Shown here piece by piece: positions 12,890 to 24,635 of a stretch of 64,000 nucleotides of DNA. This DNA comes from Aedes albopictus (taxonomy: Eukaryota > Arthropoda > Insecta > Diptera > Culicidae). The translations under genes and the position numbers were made by a program. The notes beneath the pieces were generated by a model, which saw only the letters and a list, made by a program, of their open reading frames with translations, had not been told where the DNA came from and did no database searches. The stretch is taken from the NCBI RefSeq assembly GCF_035046485.1, contig NC_085138.1, positions 95,211,766 through 95,275,765 on the forward strand. Reading direction: 5' to 3'. Position 1 is the stretch's first letter; every line of letters begins with the position of its first letter.

Positions 12890-13985
12890 CATGCCACGAT
12901 TAAACTTCTCCAGAATTTCCTTCCAAAATTTCTCGTAGGATTTTTCTAGGAATACATCCATGGATTCCTTCAGAATTTCTTCCAGAGTTTTCTACAGGAA
13001 TTGGTCCAGGTATGCTTTCTGAAATTCCCTCAGGAATTTCTCCAGGAATTTGTCCAGAGATTCCTCGAGAAATTGCTTCATAGATTCCTTCAGGAATTTC
13101 TCCAGGAATTCGTACAACAATTAGTTCCGGAATTTCTCTACGAATTTCTTCAGAAATCGTTTCAGGAATTGTTTCTCCATTCTTCCAGGAATTTCTTCAG
13201 CGGCGGCTCGTTCAGGAATTCCTCCAAGAATTCTTCCAGTAATTACCCTAGGATTTTCTTCAGGAATTCCTCCAGGAATTGGTCCAGGAATCCTCCACAA
13301 ATTCCTACAACAATTACTCCCGGAATTTCTCTAGGATTTCTTCCAGTGATTTATCCAAGGATTCCTCCAGGAACTACTCCAGAGATTTCTCCAAGAGTTC
13401 CTCCAGGGATTCCTGAAGACGTTTGTCTAGAAATTTATCCAAGAATTCCTCAAGAGATATTTTTTCACAAATTTCTTTAAGGGTTCCTCCCATAATTGCT
13501 CGAGGGATTCCTCCAGGGATTGCTCCAGAAATTCATCGAGGATTTTTTTTCAGGGAGTCTTCCTGAAATTCCTGCAAGTATACTTTTTAAGAAATGTCTG
13601 CAGTAATTCCATCGGGAATTCCTCCAGGGATTGCTACGGGAATTCCTCCAGGGATTGCTCCAGGAATATCTCTAGTGATTCCTTCAGAAATTCCTCTTTG
13701 GATCTTTTCAAAAATGTATTCAAGAGTTCCTCCAGAAATTTCTTAAATTTTTCCATCATCTTTTCCTGAGGTGCACCCTAGAATGTTTCCAGGATTCGAT
13801 TACCTGAAGATTTTGTTGAATTTCTTCAAGGATTTTTAGAGGAATTCTTCAAGATAATTTTAGAGTGATCCATCCATACAGGTGCCAGGAAATTCTCGAA
13901 AACAGTCATCCAGGAATTATTTCATAATTATCTCCAAGAATTTCTTTAGGAGTTCTTCCGCGGATTTGGTCAGGAATTCATCCAT
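12890..13985. repeat. Degenerate 12-bp (GGAATTCCTCCA-like) repeat block
   Basis: This is the same degenerate unit as in the palindrome, in the orientation giving CAGGAATTCCTCC on the plus strand. It lies between the gypsy LTR and the decayed copia-like fragment. The units are heavily diverged. Confidence 0.8.
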
Positions 13986-13987
13986 TG

Positions 13988-14456
13988 TACGAGCGAGAGA
14001 AAGAAGATGAGCCGGTGCCAGATCCTGTAGTGAATGTAGATCCACCGGGGAAGCGGGCGGTCTCTAAGCAGGCTATTGATGAATTAGACGAACCGGAAGG
14101 ACGCAATTCAGCTACACCTTCTACCCCCGGCGCCCTTCGAAAACATAGATAAGCGGTGTCCAGAGCGAATCGTCAAGGTGGAACGAACGGAAGTGTAAGT
14201 GATCGGGTGGTAAGTTGCCTTTTCACTCGTTTCCAAACGATCTCTGTCGCATTTGCCTCCCAACTAGGTGTTCCTGAAACCTACCAGAAGGCCCTGGATC
14301 GTGACGCAGCCAGAAGGACTGGGTGCGAGCCATTTAGTATCAGAAGGCTAGCTTCAGAGAATCGCGAAAGGATTCTAGCAGAAACCGGAACTGGACTACG
14401 AAGAAACGTATGGTCCGGTGATCGGTGAATATCGTGAAGATCATCTTGCTTCATGA
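13988..14456 (+). pseudogene. Decayed copia-like Pol fragment
   Basis: One frame (13988-14152) gives an acidic, proline-rich stretch (YEREKEDEPVPDPVVNVDPP). A second frame (14088-14456) gives PWIVTQPEGLGASHLV and then, after stop codons, RIAKGF and QKPELDYEETYGPVI. The last pair resembles the conserved start of the copia-type reverse transcriptase domain (a KGFSQ motif followed by a DYEETFAPV-like motif). In-frame stops at 14349 and 14376 and a frame change near 14130 make it non-functional. An alternative reading is a host gene with a 75-bp intron (GT at 14193, AG at 14266-14267), but the DYEETYGPV match favours a retroelement relic. Confidence 0.45.
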
Positions 14457-14820
14457 AGTCCTGAAGTAAACTATCTACATCAGTGCTCCAGAAGGTCAGC
14501 GGAGGACCTACGTGGAACTATTCGGCCTCAAGCAGTTACTGCTGTGTTGCAACCAAAAGTTGTGAAACGCGGATCGATTGCAACCGTAGAGGACGTATGA
14601 CTCCATGCAACCCGACTCTTGCGGGTGGTAGATTCCGATAACTGGATACAGAAGAGAAGGGAGCAGAGTTTAAAAGTGTCTCTTTTTGGCCTTCGTCGTG
14701 TATAAATGCACCCAAACTTAGCTGAGAAGATGTGAACGCTGAAATTCGGCAAATGGCCTATTGCGCCGACGGCTATTACCCACATATTTCAGGAATTTCA
14801 GCGCGGATGACTAGCGGAAC

Positions 14821-15150
14821 AGCAGGTAGCTAACGGGTAAGCAACTAAATTGAGATGAATAAGTGTTGGCTATAGATATATCTCCCCCGAAGGAATACCG
14901 TATGGTGCCTCCAAAGAGGATTAGGGACCGCAGAATTTCATCTGCTTGGTTTATGGACGAGCCCAAAATTAGTTGATAAGATTTGAAAATCGGAGACAGC
15001 AATTACCAATATGTTGCAGAAACTGCTGCTGACTGCGGGGTAGCAGGTAGCTAACCGATAGATCGACTATTCGACATGAGTTTGAGTATGTGTTGACTGT
15101 ATCCCCGAAGTAACACCTATGGTGGCTCCAGAGAGGATTTGGGAATATAG
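14821..15150. repeat. Diverged tandem duplication, about 221 bp period
   Basis: AGCAGGTAGCTAAC recurs at 14821 and 15042. Further matching blocks follow at the same spacing: GTGTTGGCTATA against GTGTTGACTGTA, and GTGCCTCCAAAGAGGATT against GTGGCTCCAGAGAGGATT. The second copy runs into the CEP120 3' flank. Confidence 0.6.
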
Positions 15151-15373
15151 CTAAAAGATATATTTAGAAGGCCATATATGATTCTGTACAAACAGTTGCC
15201 ACATAAGTCCATTGCCAAAAGAATGATTACGGCCACATACATAGAATCGTCCATATTGTACTGTTGCACTGGATCAATGACAGACGCCATGACCAATTTT
15301 AGTATGATATTGGTGAATTACTAAAAAAAGAGACTGAACTCAACAGCTCAAACGTTATTTTACATATAAGTTT

Positions 15374-15379
15374 TTTATT
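15374..15379 (-). terminator. Poly(A) signal of the CEP120 gene
   Basis: TTTATT on the plus strand reads AATAAA on the minus strand. It lies about 105 bases downstream of the stop codon at 15482-15484, giving a short 3' UTR. Confidence 0.6.
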
Positions 15380-15481
15380 GAAGTTTTTGAAAAATAAAAA
15401 CTCTGAAAAACTCCACAAATAGATTACTTCTAAAATAAATAACAGTCTTTATACAATTTCGGCAGTTCAGACCAGCGCACG

Positions 15482-16168
15482 TCATGCATTCCACTCTTTC
15501 GCACAACATTGATGGGGATGATGATGCTGCGAATGCTGATGCTTCCACCGTTCGTCAAACAGCAATCCATGAACAGTGTCCAATTCTTGCTGTTCCTTCG
15601 CGGCGCTGCACGTGCCAACCTTTGTAGTCTCATCGTCCCACCAAGAACTCTTCTTGCGTGGTTTACTCTCGTCCTTTCCTTTGATCAAATCACCCAACTT
15701 CTCTTCATCATCCAGCTTCATTTTGTGCATCTCGCGAATCATTTTGGCCCACTGCTGCTTGTAGAATAGCTTCGATTTCTCCATCTCCTGCAGTCGTTGT
15801 TCGAGTTCGTTGCGCTGACAAACGCATTCTTGGAGTTCCTTCTTCGTTTCGCAAAGCCGATGCTCCAACTGTTCGTTAGCTCTTCTCAGAACATCATTAT
15901 CCCGTACCAGCGAATCGTTGCGTTCCTCCAGCTCCTGGCAGCGTAGTTTTTGCAGTTTTGTGCGATGATTGAGCTCCTCTTCCAGGCGAGATGTTTTCTC
16001 CCGAATATCGGCCAGTTGTTGCTGATGAGATTTTTCGAGTGTAATGCGAAGGTCCTCCAGCGATTTGTCCTGGTTGACTCGTTCTGCGCTTTGGATAGCG
16101 AGATTCTTTTTCGTTTCCTCGAGGGCAGCCGTCAGAGCGGATGCGTGCTCCAAGCGTTGTGACAGTTC
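15482..16168 (-). CDS. CEP120: CEP120-like protein, exon 3 (residues 679-906)
   Basis: Terminal exon. The acceptor is CAATTTTTCAG and the exon starts in phase 0 with ELSQRLEHASALTAALEE, continuing the heptad pattern of exon 2 without a break. Most of it is a long coiled coil (EELNHRTKLQKLRCQELEER, CETKKELQECVCQRNELEQR). KSKLFYKQQWAKMIREMHKM matches the conserved element near the end of the CEP120 coiled coil. The last 55 residues are basic then histidine-rich (KHQHSQHHHPHQ), and the stop is at 15482-15484. The coiled coil is expected to drive dimerisation and centriole targeting in this family. I see no frame break. Confidence 0.92.
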   Translation of the reverse strand, partial: ELSQRLEHASALTAALEETKKNLAIQSAERVNQDKSLEDLRITLEKSHQQQLADIREKTSRLEEELNHRTKLQKLRCQELEERNDSLVRDNDVLRRANEQLEHRLCETKKELQECVCQRNELEQRLQEMEKSKLFYKQQWAKMIREMHKMKLDDEEKLGDLIKGKDESKPRKKSSWWDDETTKVGTCSAAKEQQELDTVHGLLFDERWKHQHSQHHHPHQCCAKEWNA

Positions 16169-16599
16169 CTGAAAAATTGATAGGCATATTAATGGAAAAC
16201 AAACGGCTCAGACCTCGCTATCACTGGATGTAACATTTGAAACTTTAAGTATTCGAGGTGATAAGAAAGAATTGATGATACATTCACTTGCCCACTGTAA
16301 GCCGATGAATCCACAGTATGAGGAAGTCCGTTAAGAGAAGGCGTTGTAGTGACACATGTTCACTTTGGTTAGTGGGTTGCCGATGTATTAGGTGTATTGT
16401 TCATACAACATGAATGATGATGATAATTGTGTACCCACCATCAGCGTAAGGGTTACGTTTGGCTACATAGTCATACCGGAACGGAATAATCTAACTGATG
16501 GATTGTTGTTACCCTGCTTCTAAATTCACTGGAGAACTTCGGAAAACATCGTTTTTTTTCGTGACAAAAGCCACGAACATTTGCCCGGACACAAGTTCG

Positions 16600-19500
16600 T
16601 TTATGTAACTCAATTTATTCTTGAAATCCTTCAGAGATTTTTCCTTGAATGCTTTAAGAGATTTCTCCTGTGATTGTTTGAAAGATTTTTTAGTAACTCC
16701 TTCGGAGATTTCTTTAGCAACACCTTCAGAGATTTCTACAGGTACTCTTTCAGAGATTCTTCAGCGATTCCTTTAGGAATTTCATTAGAGATTTTTCGTG
16801 GTATTGCTGGAGAGATTTCAGCAGGACTTTCTTAAGAGTTCTCCAAGTACTTTTTTAGTGATTTCTCCTGGAATTCTTAAAGGAAGTTCTCTTGAAGCTC
16901 ATTTGCAGGATTCCCTCTGGAATTTCTAGTAGGGTTCCTCGAGAAACTTCAAAAAAAAAAAATCAGGAATTAATAAAAAAAAAATCCTCGAGGGATTCAT
17001 CCAGAAAGTTCTTCCGGGGGTTCTTCAGGGGTTCATTAACGAGTTCCATTTCGAAGTTTCTCAGGGAATCATTCAGATTTTTTTCAGACACTTGTCTAGT
17101 AGTTCCGACAGGGATTTCTCGTGGAGTTCATTCAAGGTTTCTTGTCTTAAAGATCTTTTAGAGATTCCTCCAGGGTTTTTTTTTTCTTGAATTCCTCCAG
17201 GAATTCCTTAAGGTGTTGATCCAGGAAGTTCATCTTCGTTTCCCCCAGGAATTTCTCCAGGAATTATTTCTGATTTTTCCTGGAACTCTTAGATAGAGGC
17301 ATTTCTCTTAAATTTCCTTGAAGGATTTCTTCTGGCAGTTTCAGGAATTTCAGTGATTTTTCCTGGAACTATTCGAAGGATTTTCTGGAATTGTTGGAGA
17401 GATATCTCCAGAAACTCCTTCAGAGATTTATCCAGAAACTCTTACGTGGATTTCTGCAGAAACTCCTTTAAGAACTTCTTCTGGAATATCTCCAAAAATT
17501 CCTTGATTGATTTTTCAAAGATTTTTTTTCAGAAATTCCTCCTGGAGTTCCTTGAGATTTTTTTTCTGGATTTTTTTTGAGAAACCCCTCTAGATAATCT
17601 TTCACAGATTTCTCCAGAAGTTTCTTTAAGGATTCATCAGGAAGTATTTCAGGAATTTCTTCAGGATATTTTCGGGGGTTTTCTCAGGAATTTCATCCAG
17701 GAATCCTCCAAAGATTTTTTCTGGAATTCTTTGATAGATTTCTCCTGATGTTACTGGAGCAATTACTCCTGTAATTGCTGATGAGATTTTTCTAAGAACT
17801 CCTTTAGGTATTCCTTCTAGAATTTCTTCATAGATTTCTCCTGAAATTGCTGCAGCGATTTCTTTAGGTATTCATTTGAAGATTCCTCCTGGAACTCCTT
17901 CATTTCTTGCAATTCCTTCAAGGTATTTCCAAGAATTGCTTTAGGGATTTCTCCAGAAACTAATTCATGAAATTTTCCACGAACTTCTTCATGGAAATCC
18001 AGGAATTCCTTCAGGAACACCTACATGAACTCTTTAGGGATTCCTTCAGGAACTGCTTCAGAAATTCCTCCAAAAAATTGTCCCTCCAAAGATTCTTACT
18101 GGAATTCTTTAAGGGATTTCTACTGAAGTTCCCTGAGTGATTTCTTCGGTAATTTTTCGAGGGATTCCTCCATGAATTCTTTAAAAGATTTCTTCAGGAG
18201 TTTCTTCATTGATTCATCCAGGAAGTTCTTCATGGATTTCTCCAGGAATTTGTTCTTGAAATCTTTCATCAGATTTTTTTTCAGGAATCCCTCCTGAATA
18301 TCCGTCAGGGGTACCCTTGCAGTTTATTCAAGAATTCCTCTATATGTTTTGTGTGGTGCCTCCATGAATATCTTTAGGGATTTTCCCAAGTATTCTTTGA
18401 GGAATTTCTTCTGCAATTGTTGGAGGTTTTTCTAGGAAATCCTTCAAGGATTCCTTGAGGGATTCCTCCAGAAACGCCTTCTATAGGAGCTCGTTCAAAG
18501 ATTCTTCCAGGAATTTCGGTCAAATTCCTTCAAGGATATCTCCAGAAACTACTTCAGGGATTTTTCCTAAAACTCTTTCGTGGATTTCTGCAGAAGCTCC
18601 TTCAGCGACTTCTTCTGAAATTCCTTCAACAATTCCTTGAGGGATTTTTCAGAGAACTCTCTCAGAAATTCCTCCTGGAGTTTTTTGAGATTTTTTTTCT
18701 GGAATTTCTTGAGTGACCCCTCCAGATACAGATTTCTTCAGAAGTTTCTTCAAGGATTTATCAGGAAGTATTTCAGGGATTTGTCCAGGATGTTTTCAGA
18801 ATTTTTCTCTGCAATTTCTTCTGGGAACCATTCAAAGTTTTTTTCTGGAATTCTTTAAGAGATTTCTCCTGAAGTTACTGAAGAAATTACTCCTGTACTG
18901 CCGTTATAAGCATAGTTGTCCCATGTTACATTTTGACGATTTTGACTTTTTTTGCATCAGGTGCTCTATTTATATGTATATTTTCATATAACATAAAAAA
19001 ATACCATACTTTGTTCGAAGACTCAATGAAAAGCATGTCAAGTCAATTTGTCCCACTGTTGAATTTCTACGCATGTACTCTTTAGGGATTCCTTCAGGAA
19101 CGGCTTCAGGGATTCCTCCAGAAATTTGTGCAGGGATTCCTCCAGAAATATCTTCAGGGATTCCTACTGAAAATCTTTAAGGGATTTCTCCTACAGTTCC
19201 CTGGGTGATTTCTTCGGTAATTCCTCGAGAGATTCCTCCATGAATTCCTTAAAGGATTTATTCAGGAGTTTCTTCATTGATTCATCCAGGAAGTTCATTC
19301 AAGGATTTCTCTAGATGTTTTGTGTGGTTCCTCCATGAATACCTTCAGAGATTTTCCCAGGTATTCTTTGAGGAATATCTTCTGGAATTGTTGTAGAGAT
19401 TTTTCAAGGAACTCCTTCAAGGACTCCTTGAGGGATTTCTCCGGAAACGCCATCTGGAATTCCTATAGAAACTCTTTCAGGGATTCTTCCAGGAATTTCT

Positions 19501-21390
19501 TCTTGAAGTTCATAAGCAGGTTCTTCAGAAATAAATTCGTGCATTCCTTCAGAGCTTCCTTTTGAAAATCCGTCAGAGGTGTCTCCCGGGAGTTTTTTCA
19601 AGTATTCCTCTAGATGTTTCTTCACTCCCTACGAAAATACTTTCAAAGAAATTTGTCTTGGAAATGCTGAGAAGATTTCTCATGTAATTGTTTTAGAAAT
19701 TTTACCACGAACTCCTTCAGGGATTCCTCAAGAAACACATTTCAGGAACTCCTTCAGGGATTCCTTCAGGAATCCTTCCAGGTGTTCCTTCAGGGTTTCC
19801 TCATGACGTTTATCCAGCGATTCCACATGGAATTTCTTTTGTGATTTTTCTAGGAGCTCTATCAGGGATTCCTCCAGGTGTTCATCTTGTGATTCCTACA
19901 GGATTTCCTTATATGGTTTCTTCTGAAGTTCCTTCAGTGATTCCTCCAAGAATTTTCAGGGATGCTCCTCAAATGATTTCTCTATGAATTCCACGGAGAA
20001 ATTCTCTAGGACTTTCACTGCTAATTTTCCAAGATGATCCAACGTAGTACTGCCTTTGAAAGTTTCACTGGGGATTCTTTTCGAAGTGTAACAGGAATTC
20101 ATCTAGGAGTTCCACCGCAAATTCATGTATTTAGTAGTTGCATCGAAAATTTTGTCAATAAGTTCTACCGAGCAACTCTCTAGAAGATCCACCAGGAATT
20201 CCTCTGTTAAGGATTCCCAAGAGAATTTCTCTAAGAACTCCACCGATTGCTTCTCTTGGAGACTATGAGGAAGAAGTTTCGTAGGAGTCTCTACTGTGAA
20301 TTCCGATAGGAGTTCTGCCGAGAATTCCTTTGGGAACTCCACTGGAAATGCTTCTCCGGGGAATCCTCTAGGCTAGGAGTTCGACCGGAAATTGCTCTGG
20401 CAGTTCCACCAGGAGTTGCTTTATCTGTTCCGAAGATCATTTCCCTAGCAGTTTTACCGATTATTCTTCTATAGGCTCGACCGGATAATATTGCCAGAGC
20501 TCCACAAAGAACCACAAGTCTCGCAGAAGTTCCGTCGAGAGGTGGCCTACCTATAAGTTTCTCCAAAAATGATCTAGAATCTTCGCAGGAGATTCATCTG
20601 GAAGTATTGTGGAAATTTCTGTAGCAGTTCGATCGGGAATTCCCACACAGGAGATGCCAAGATTCCCTGTAAGAGTTCCACAGCAAATTCCACTGGGAGT
20701 TACCGCAGGAGTTTCGCGGGGAATTCCTGTAGAAGTTTCAATGGGAGTTCTCCCAGAAGTTACCGAAAATTCCTCTGATAGTTTCACCGGAATTTTCCCT
20801 GACATTTCATCTGGAATATTCTCTAGAGTGTCAAGGACAATAACTCTCGGAGTTCCTCTGGGAATTCCTTTAAAAGCTCCACCTAAAATTTAGGCAGAAT
20901 TGCCGGGAATTCCTCTAGGAGATCTACCGGGACTTTTCTATTTCATCAGGAATTTCAGTCTAGAAATTTCACAGGGTATTGCTATTACCGGGAGTTCCAC
21001 TAGGGGTTTCTCCAAGAGAATCACCGGGAATTCCTTCAAGAATACCACTGGAAATTCTTCAATGAGTTGCATGTTAATTTAACCGGGTATTATTTTGGAA
21101 GCTCCACCTGAAAGCCCTCTGGGAGTTCCTCTGTGAATACCTGTAGGAGCTCCATCTTCATAGCACAAATCTTTCGTGAGTTCCAGCAGGAAATCTATCT
21201 GGAATTCTATAGGACTTCCACCGAGAATTTCTGTAGGGAGTTCCACCGGAAATTCCTCAAGGTTTTATCAGCAGGAATGCCTCGAGGAGTTTTTCCGGGA
21301 AATCCTCTGGAAGTTCTACTAGAACGTCTTCTAGAAGTTTCACCGCGAGTTTCTGCACAGGGAAGTTTCATCGCAAGTTTCTCTGGGTGC
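16600..21390. repeat. Intron 2 repeat block, degenerate 12-bp family with higher-order period
   Basis: Nearly all of CEP120 intron 2 is the degenerate GGAATTCCTCCA family. Long segments recur about 1.0-1.1 kb apart: 17400-17660 resembles 18535-18800, 18200-18260 resembles 19267-19320, and 18340-18425 resembles 19310-19395. Each shared block has the same idiosyncratic phrases, such as TTTTGTGTGGT followed by CCTCCATGAATA. From about 20090 the units change to a TTCCACCGGGAATTCC-like variant. No exon-like sequence is visible inside. Open frames here are repeat artefacts. Confidence 0.8.
18897..19075. other. Foreign insert inside the intron 2 repeat block
   Basis: About 180 bases without the repeat pattern interrupt the array. 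Both edges carry TGTACT (CTGTACTG on the left, ATGTACTC on the right), a possible 6-bp target duplication. The family is unknown to me. Confidence 0.35.
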
Positions 21391-21433
21391 TTATAAGTTT
21401 TAGGCGACGTCTTTCATCCAAATTACCACGTAC

Positions 21434-22509
21434 CTCTTTTTCCTTTGCTTGCTTCCGCTTCCAGTCTGTGGTCAGCCGTGTCAGATGTGCCACCTCCTTC
21501 TGCTTCAGTTCGGCCAAGAACTGCTCCCGCTGCTGCATCATCCACTGCTGCAGCTCCTCCAGCATTTTGTACGACAGCTGATCGTCCAACTGACCCCTCC
21601 CTCCTTGCTCCGGCCCGACAACTTCCGGTCCCCCCATCGGAATCCGACTGTTAAAATTGATCCCCACCTCGTCCAGAAAGCTGAACACCGTAGCCATTCC
21701 GACGCTTTCGCCGGTTTGATTCTCCAGAATCAACACGCCGGCTTGTTTCTCCTTGGTTCCGACCACCAGACTCTGGTTGTCCAGCCGGGCAAAGCCGAAC
21801 AGCCCGTGAGGACCGTGCACGCTCAGCTTGGAACATTCGGCCGTAATCGTAGTAAGAACCCGATCCGGAAGCGACGAGAAGTACAACTGCAGCAGCAGCT
21901 GAGGGAATTCCACCGTTTCCGATTCGATTGAGTCCAGCTCCATGGTCACCTTGGTGAAGGGAGTGTCCGCCCGGGGATGGTACAGGGACAGTTGCCAGAG
22001 GCCAGGCGGGGGCCGGTGAGTGAACTTCACACTTTGCAGCAGCAGATTGTAGCTGAAGGTACGCGGAATGTCCCGCAGATCGCGGTCCTCGCACTGAAGG
22101 ATGGATTCGATGTCGGTTTTCTCCGGTGGGGCTGCTGCGGGTGCTACCGGAAGTTGACGGACTTGGTTGAGATTTATCGACGGAACGGAAGGGATCTCGG
22201 GGATCTCCACCAGTGGGAGGTCGTTTTCCGAAACAGGTTTCAATGTCTCCCGATCGGGTGGTTCCGGTACGGGTTTGCTGCGATCTGAAGAAAGGTATTT
22301 GAGACTGAATTTACATTTGATAGCCGGAAGTACCGTTGAAGACCGATCTGAAACTTCATCTTCGTCATGTTTCTCTTCGTATTTGGAAGCTGCGAACTCG
22401 ATGGGATAGAATTTTTCCACCTCTTGTGTGGAATTCTCGCGTTGTCGATTGAGGAAATCTGACAACGGTTCATCTTGAATCAGATCCCCAAACCGGAAAT
22501 AGCAGCGAC
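21434..22509 (-). CDS. CEP120: CEP120-like protein, exon 2 (residues 320-678)
   Basis: Middle exon. The acceptor is a pyrimidine tract plus CTAG ending at 22510, and the exon opens in phase 1 to give GRCYFRFGDLIQDEPLSDFL, which completes the second C2-like region. A low-complexity linker rich in E, P and S follows. A third C2-like domain lies at about residues 470-605 (FSYNLLLQSVKFTHRPPPGL through GMATVFSFLDEVGIN). The C-terminal coiled coil begins near residue 632 (YKMLEELQQWMMQQREQFL, ELKQKEVAHLTRL). The exon ends in phase 0 after KRKQAKEKE with donor GTACGT at 21433. Reading past this donor leads into the repeat-filled intron and soon stops. Introns of about 2.1 kb and 5.3 kb flank it, both mostly tandem repeat. 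Confidence 0.92.
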
Positions 22510-22689
22510 CTAGAAGAAAACAGATGAGTTTGTAATGTTGCGTTTACTTTGTATTTTTTATGAATGAAATAAAAGAGTAAAGTCTTTGCATTAATTGCAA
22601 TGTGTAGCTAATCTTTCTAAAAATCTTAATCCACATATGGTGAACAGAATCCTTCTTTCACCTATTGCGTCCGATTTCAAAACCTTCCG

Positions 22690-23465
22690 AGGATTGCTCC
22701 AGGAATCTCTCCGAGGATTCCATCCAGGAATCTCTCCGAGGATTCCATCCAGGAATCTCTCCGAGGATTCCATCCAGGAATCTCTCCGAGGATTCCATCC
22801 AGGAATCTCTCCGAGGATTCCATCCAGGAATCTCTCCGAGGATTCCATCCAGGAATCTCTCCGAGGATTCCATCCAGGAATCTCTCCGAGGATTCCATCC
22901 AGGAATCTCTCCGAGGATTCCATCCAGGAATCTCTCCGAGGATTCCATCCAGGAATCTCTCCGAGGATTCCATCCAGGAATCTCTCCGAGGATTCCATCC
23001 AGGAATCTCTCCGAGGATTCCATCCAGGAATCTCTCCGAGGATTCCATCCAGGAATCTCTCCGAGGATTCCATCCAGGAATCTCTCCGAGGATTCCATCC
23101 AGGAATCTCTCCGAGGATTCCATCCAGGAATCTCTCCGAGGATTCCATCCAGGAATCTCTCCGAGGATTCCATCCAGGAATCTCTCCGAGGATTCCATCC
23201 AGGAATCTCTCCGAGGATTCCATCCAGGAATCTCTCCGAGGATTCCATCCAGGAATCTCTCCGAGGATTCCATCCAGGAATCTCTCCGAGGATTCCATCC
23301 AGGAATCTCTCCGAGGATTCCATCCAGGAATCTCTCCGAGGATTCCATCCAGGAATCTCTCCGAGGATTTCATCCAGGAATCTCTCCGAGGATTCCATCC
23401 AGGAATCTCTCCGAGGATTCCATCCAGGAATCTCTCCGAGGATTCCATCCAGGAATCTCTCCGAG
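22690..23465. repeat. Minisatellite, 25-bp units (intron 1 of CEP120)
   Basis: About 30 almost perfect head-to-tail copies of a 25-mer (GGATTCCATCCAGG followed by AATCTCTCCGA). The only change I noticed is one C to T near 23370. The unit equals two degenerate 12-bp family units plus one base. A 25-bp period cycles through three frames, and all remain open on both strands, which creates long false reading frames. Confidence 0.97.
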
Positions 23466-24276
23466 GATTCCTCCAGGAATCTCTCCGAGGATTCCTCCAG
23501 GAATCTCTCCGAGGATTCCTCCAGGAATCTCTCCGAGGATTCCATCCAGGAATCTCTCCGAGGATTCCTCCAGGAATCTCTCCGAGGATTCCATCCAGGA
23601 ATCTCTCCGAGGATTCCATCCAGGAATCTCTCCGAGGATTCCTCCAGGAATCTCTCCGAGGATTCCTCCAGGAATCGCTCCGAGAATTCCTCCAGGAATC
23701 TCTCCGAGGATTCCTCCAGGAATCTCTCCGAGGATTCCTCCAGGAATCTCTCCGAGGATTCCTCCAGGAATCTCTCCGAGGATTCCTCCAGGAATCTCTC
23801 CGAGGATTCCTCCAGGAATCTCTCCGAGGATTCTTCCAGGAATCTCTCCGAGGATTCCTCCAGGAATCTCTCCGAGGATTCCTCCAGGAATCTCTCCGAG
23901 GATTCCTCCAGGAATCTCTCCGAGGATTCCTCCAGGAATCTCTCCGAGGATTCCTCCAGGAATCTCTCCGAGGATTCCTCCAGGAATCTCTCCGAGGATT
24001 CCTCCAGGAATCTCTCCGAGGATTCCTCCAGGAATCTCTCCGAGGATTCCTCCAGGAATCTCTCCGAGGATTCCTCCAGGAATCTCTCCGAGGATTCCTC
24101 CAGGAATCTCTCCGAGGATTCCTCCAGGAATCTCTCCGAGGATTCCTCCAGGAATCTCTCCGAGGATTCCTCCAGGAATCTATCCGAGGATTCCTCCAGG
24201 AATCTCCGCGAGGATTCCTCCAGGAATCTCCGCGAGGATTCCTCCAGGAATCTCTCCGAGGATTCCTTCAGGAATA
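23466..24276. repeat. Minisatellite, 24-bp units (intron 1 of CEP120)
   Basis: Continues the 25-bp array but with CTCC replacing CATCC, giving 24-bp units that are again nearly identical. A few 25-bp units are interspersed near 23535-23635, and rare variants lie near 23675, 24180, 24205 and 24230. The change from 25 to 24 bp is fairly sharp, so the two subarrays were probably homogenised separately. Confidence 0.97.
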
Positions 24277-24634
24277 GTTGTTGTGGGCTAGATAAATCTG
24301 GGCTGGAAACGCAAGCTACAGGAAATTAACGAGCTCCAATTCAGCAAAACCAAACTGAGAGTGTCCGAGTTCAACACTCCGTATTAATACGATTCAGAAT
24401 ACATTCGTAATTGAAATTTGCTTGACTTTCTAGGCCCTCTAGGGCATATACAGAAAACCTTCTTTGCCAGTCACTCAATATGCGAATGTAAATACGGTCA
24501 TTGGTAAAGAAGGTACTTACTTAATGACTACCTACATATTTAGAAGTGATAAATAAAATAACAAACAAAAAAGCAGACTCTATTCCACTGGCGAAGCCAG
24601 GAAGAAAAGAAATTAGCTACATATGTAAAACTCA
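24277..24634. other. Unique part of CEP120 intron 1
   Basis: AT-rich intron sequence between the minisatellite and the exon 1 donor. I see no gene or repeat in it. Confidence 0.5.
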
Positions 24635-24635
24635 C

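Noticed and set aside
21449..21931. Plus-strand frames opposite CEP120 exon 2
   Set aside because: Antisense shadow. The minus strand has domains, splice sites and phase agreement.
22690..24276. CRISPR-like array (regular repeats)
   Set aside because: No unique spacers; units are head-to-tail, and the genome is eukaryotic.
22595..24329. Frames of more than 500 residues in the minisatellite, on both strands
   Set aside because: Same artefact with 24/25-bp units. The array lies in an intron of a well-supported gene and there is no non-repeat protein sequence at the ends.
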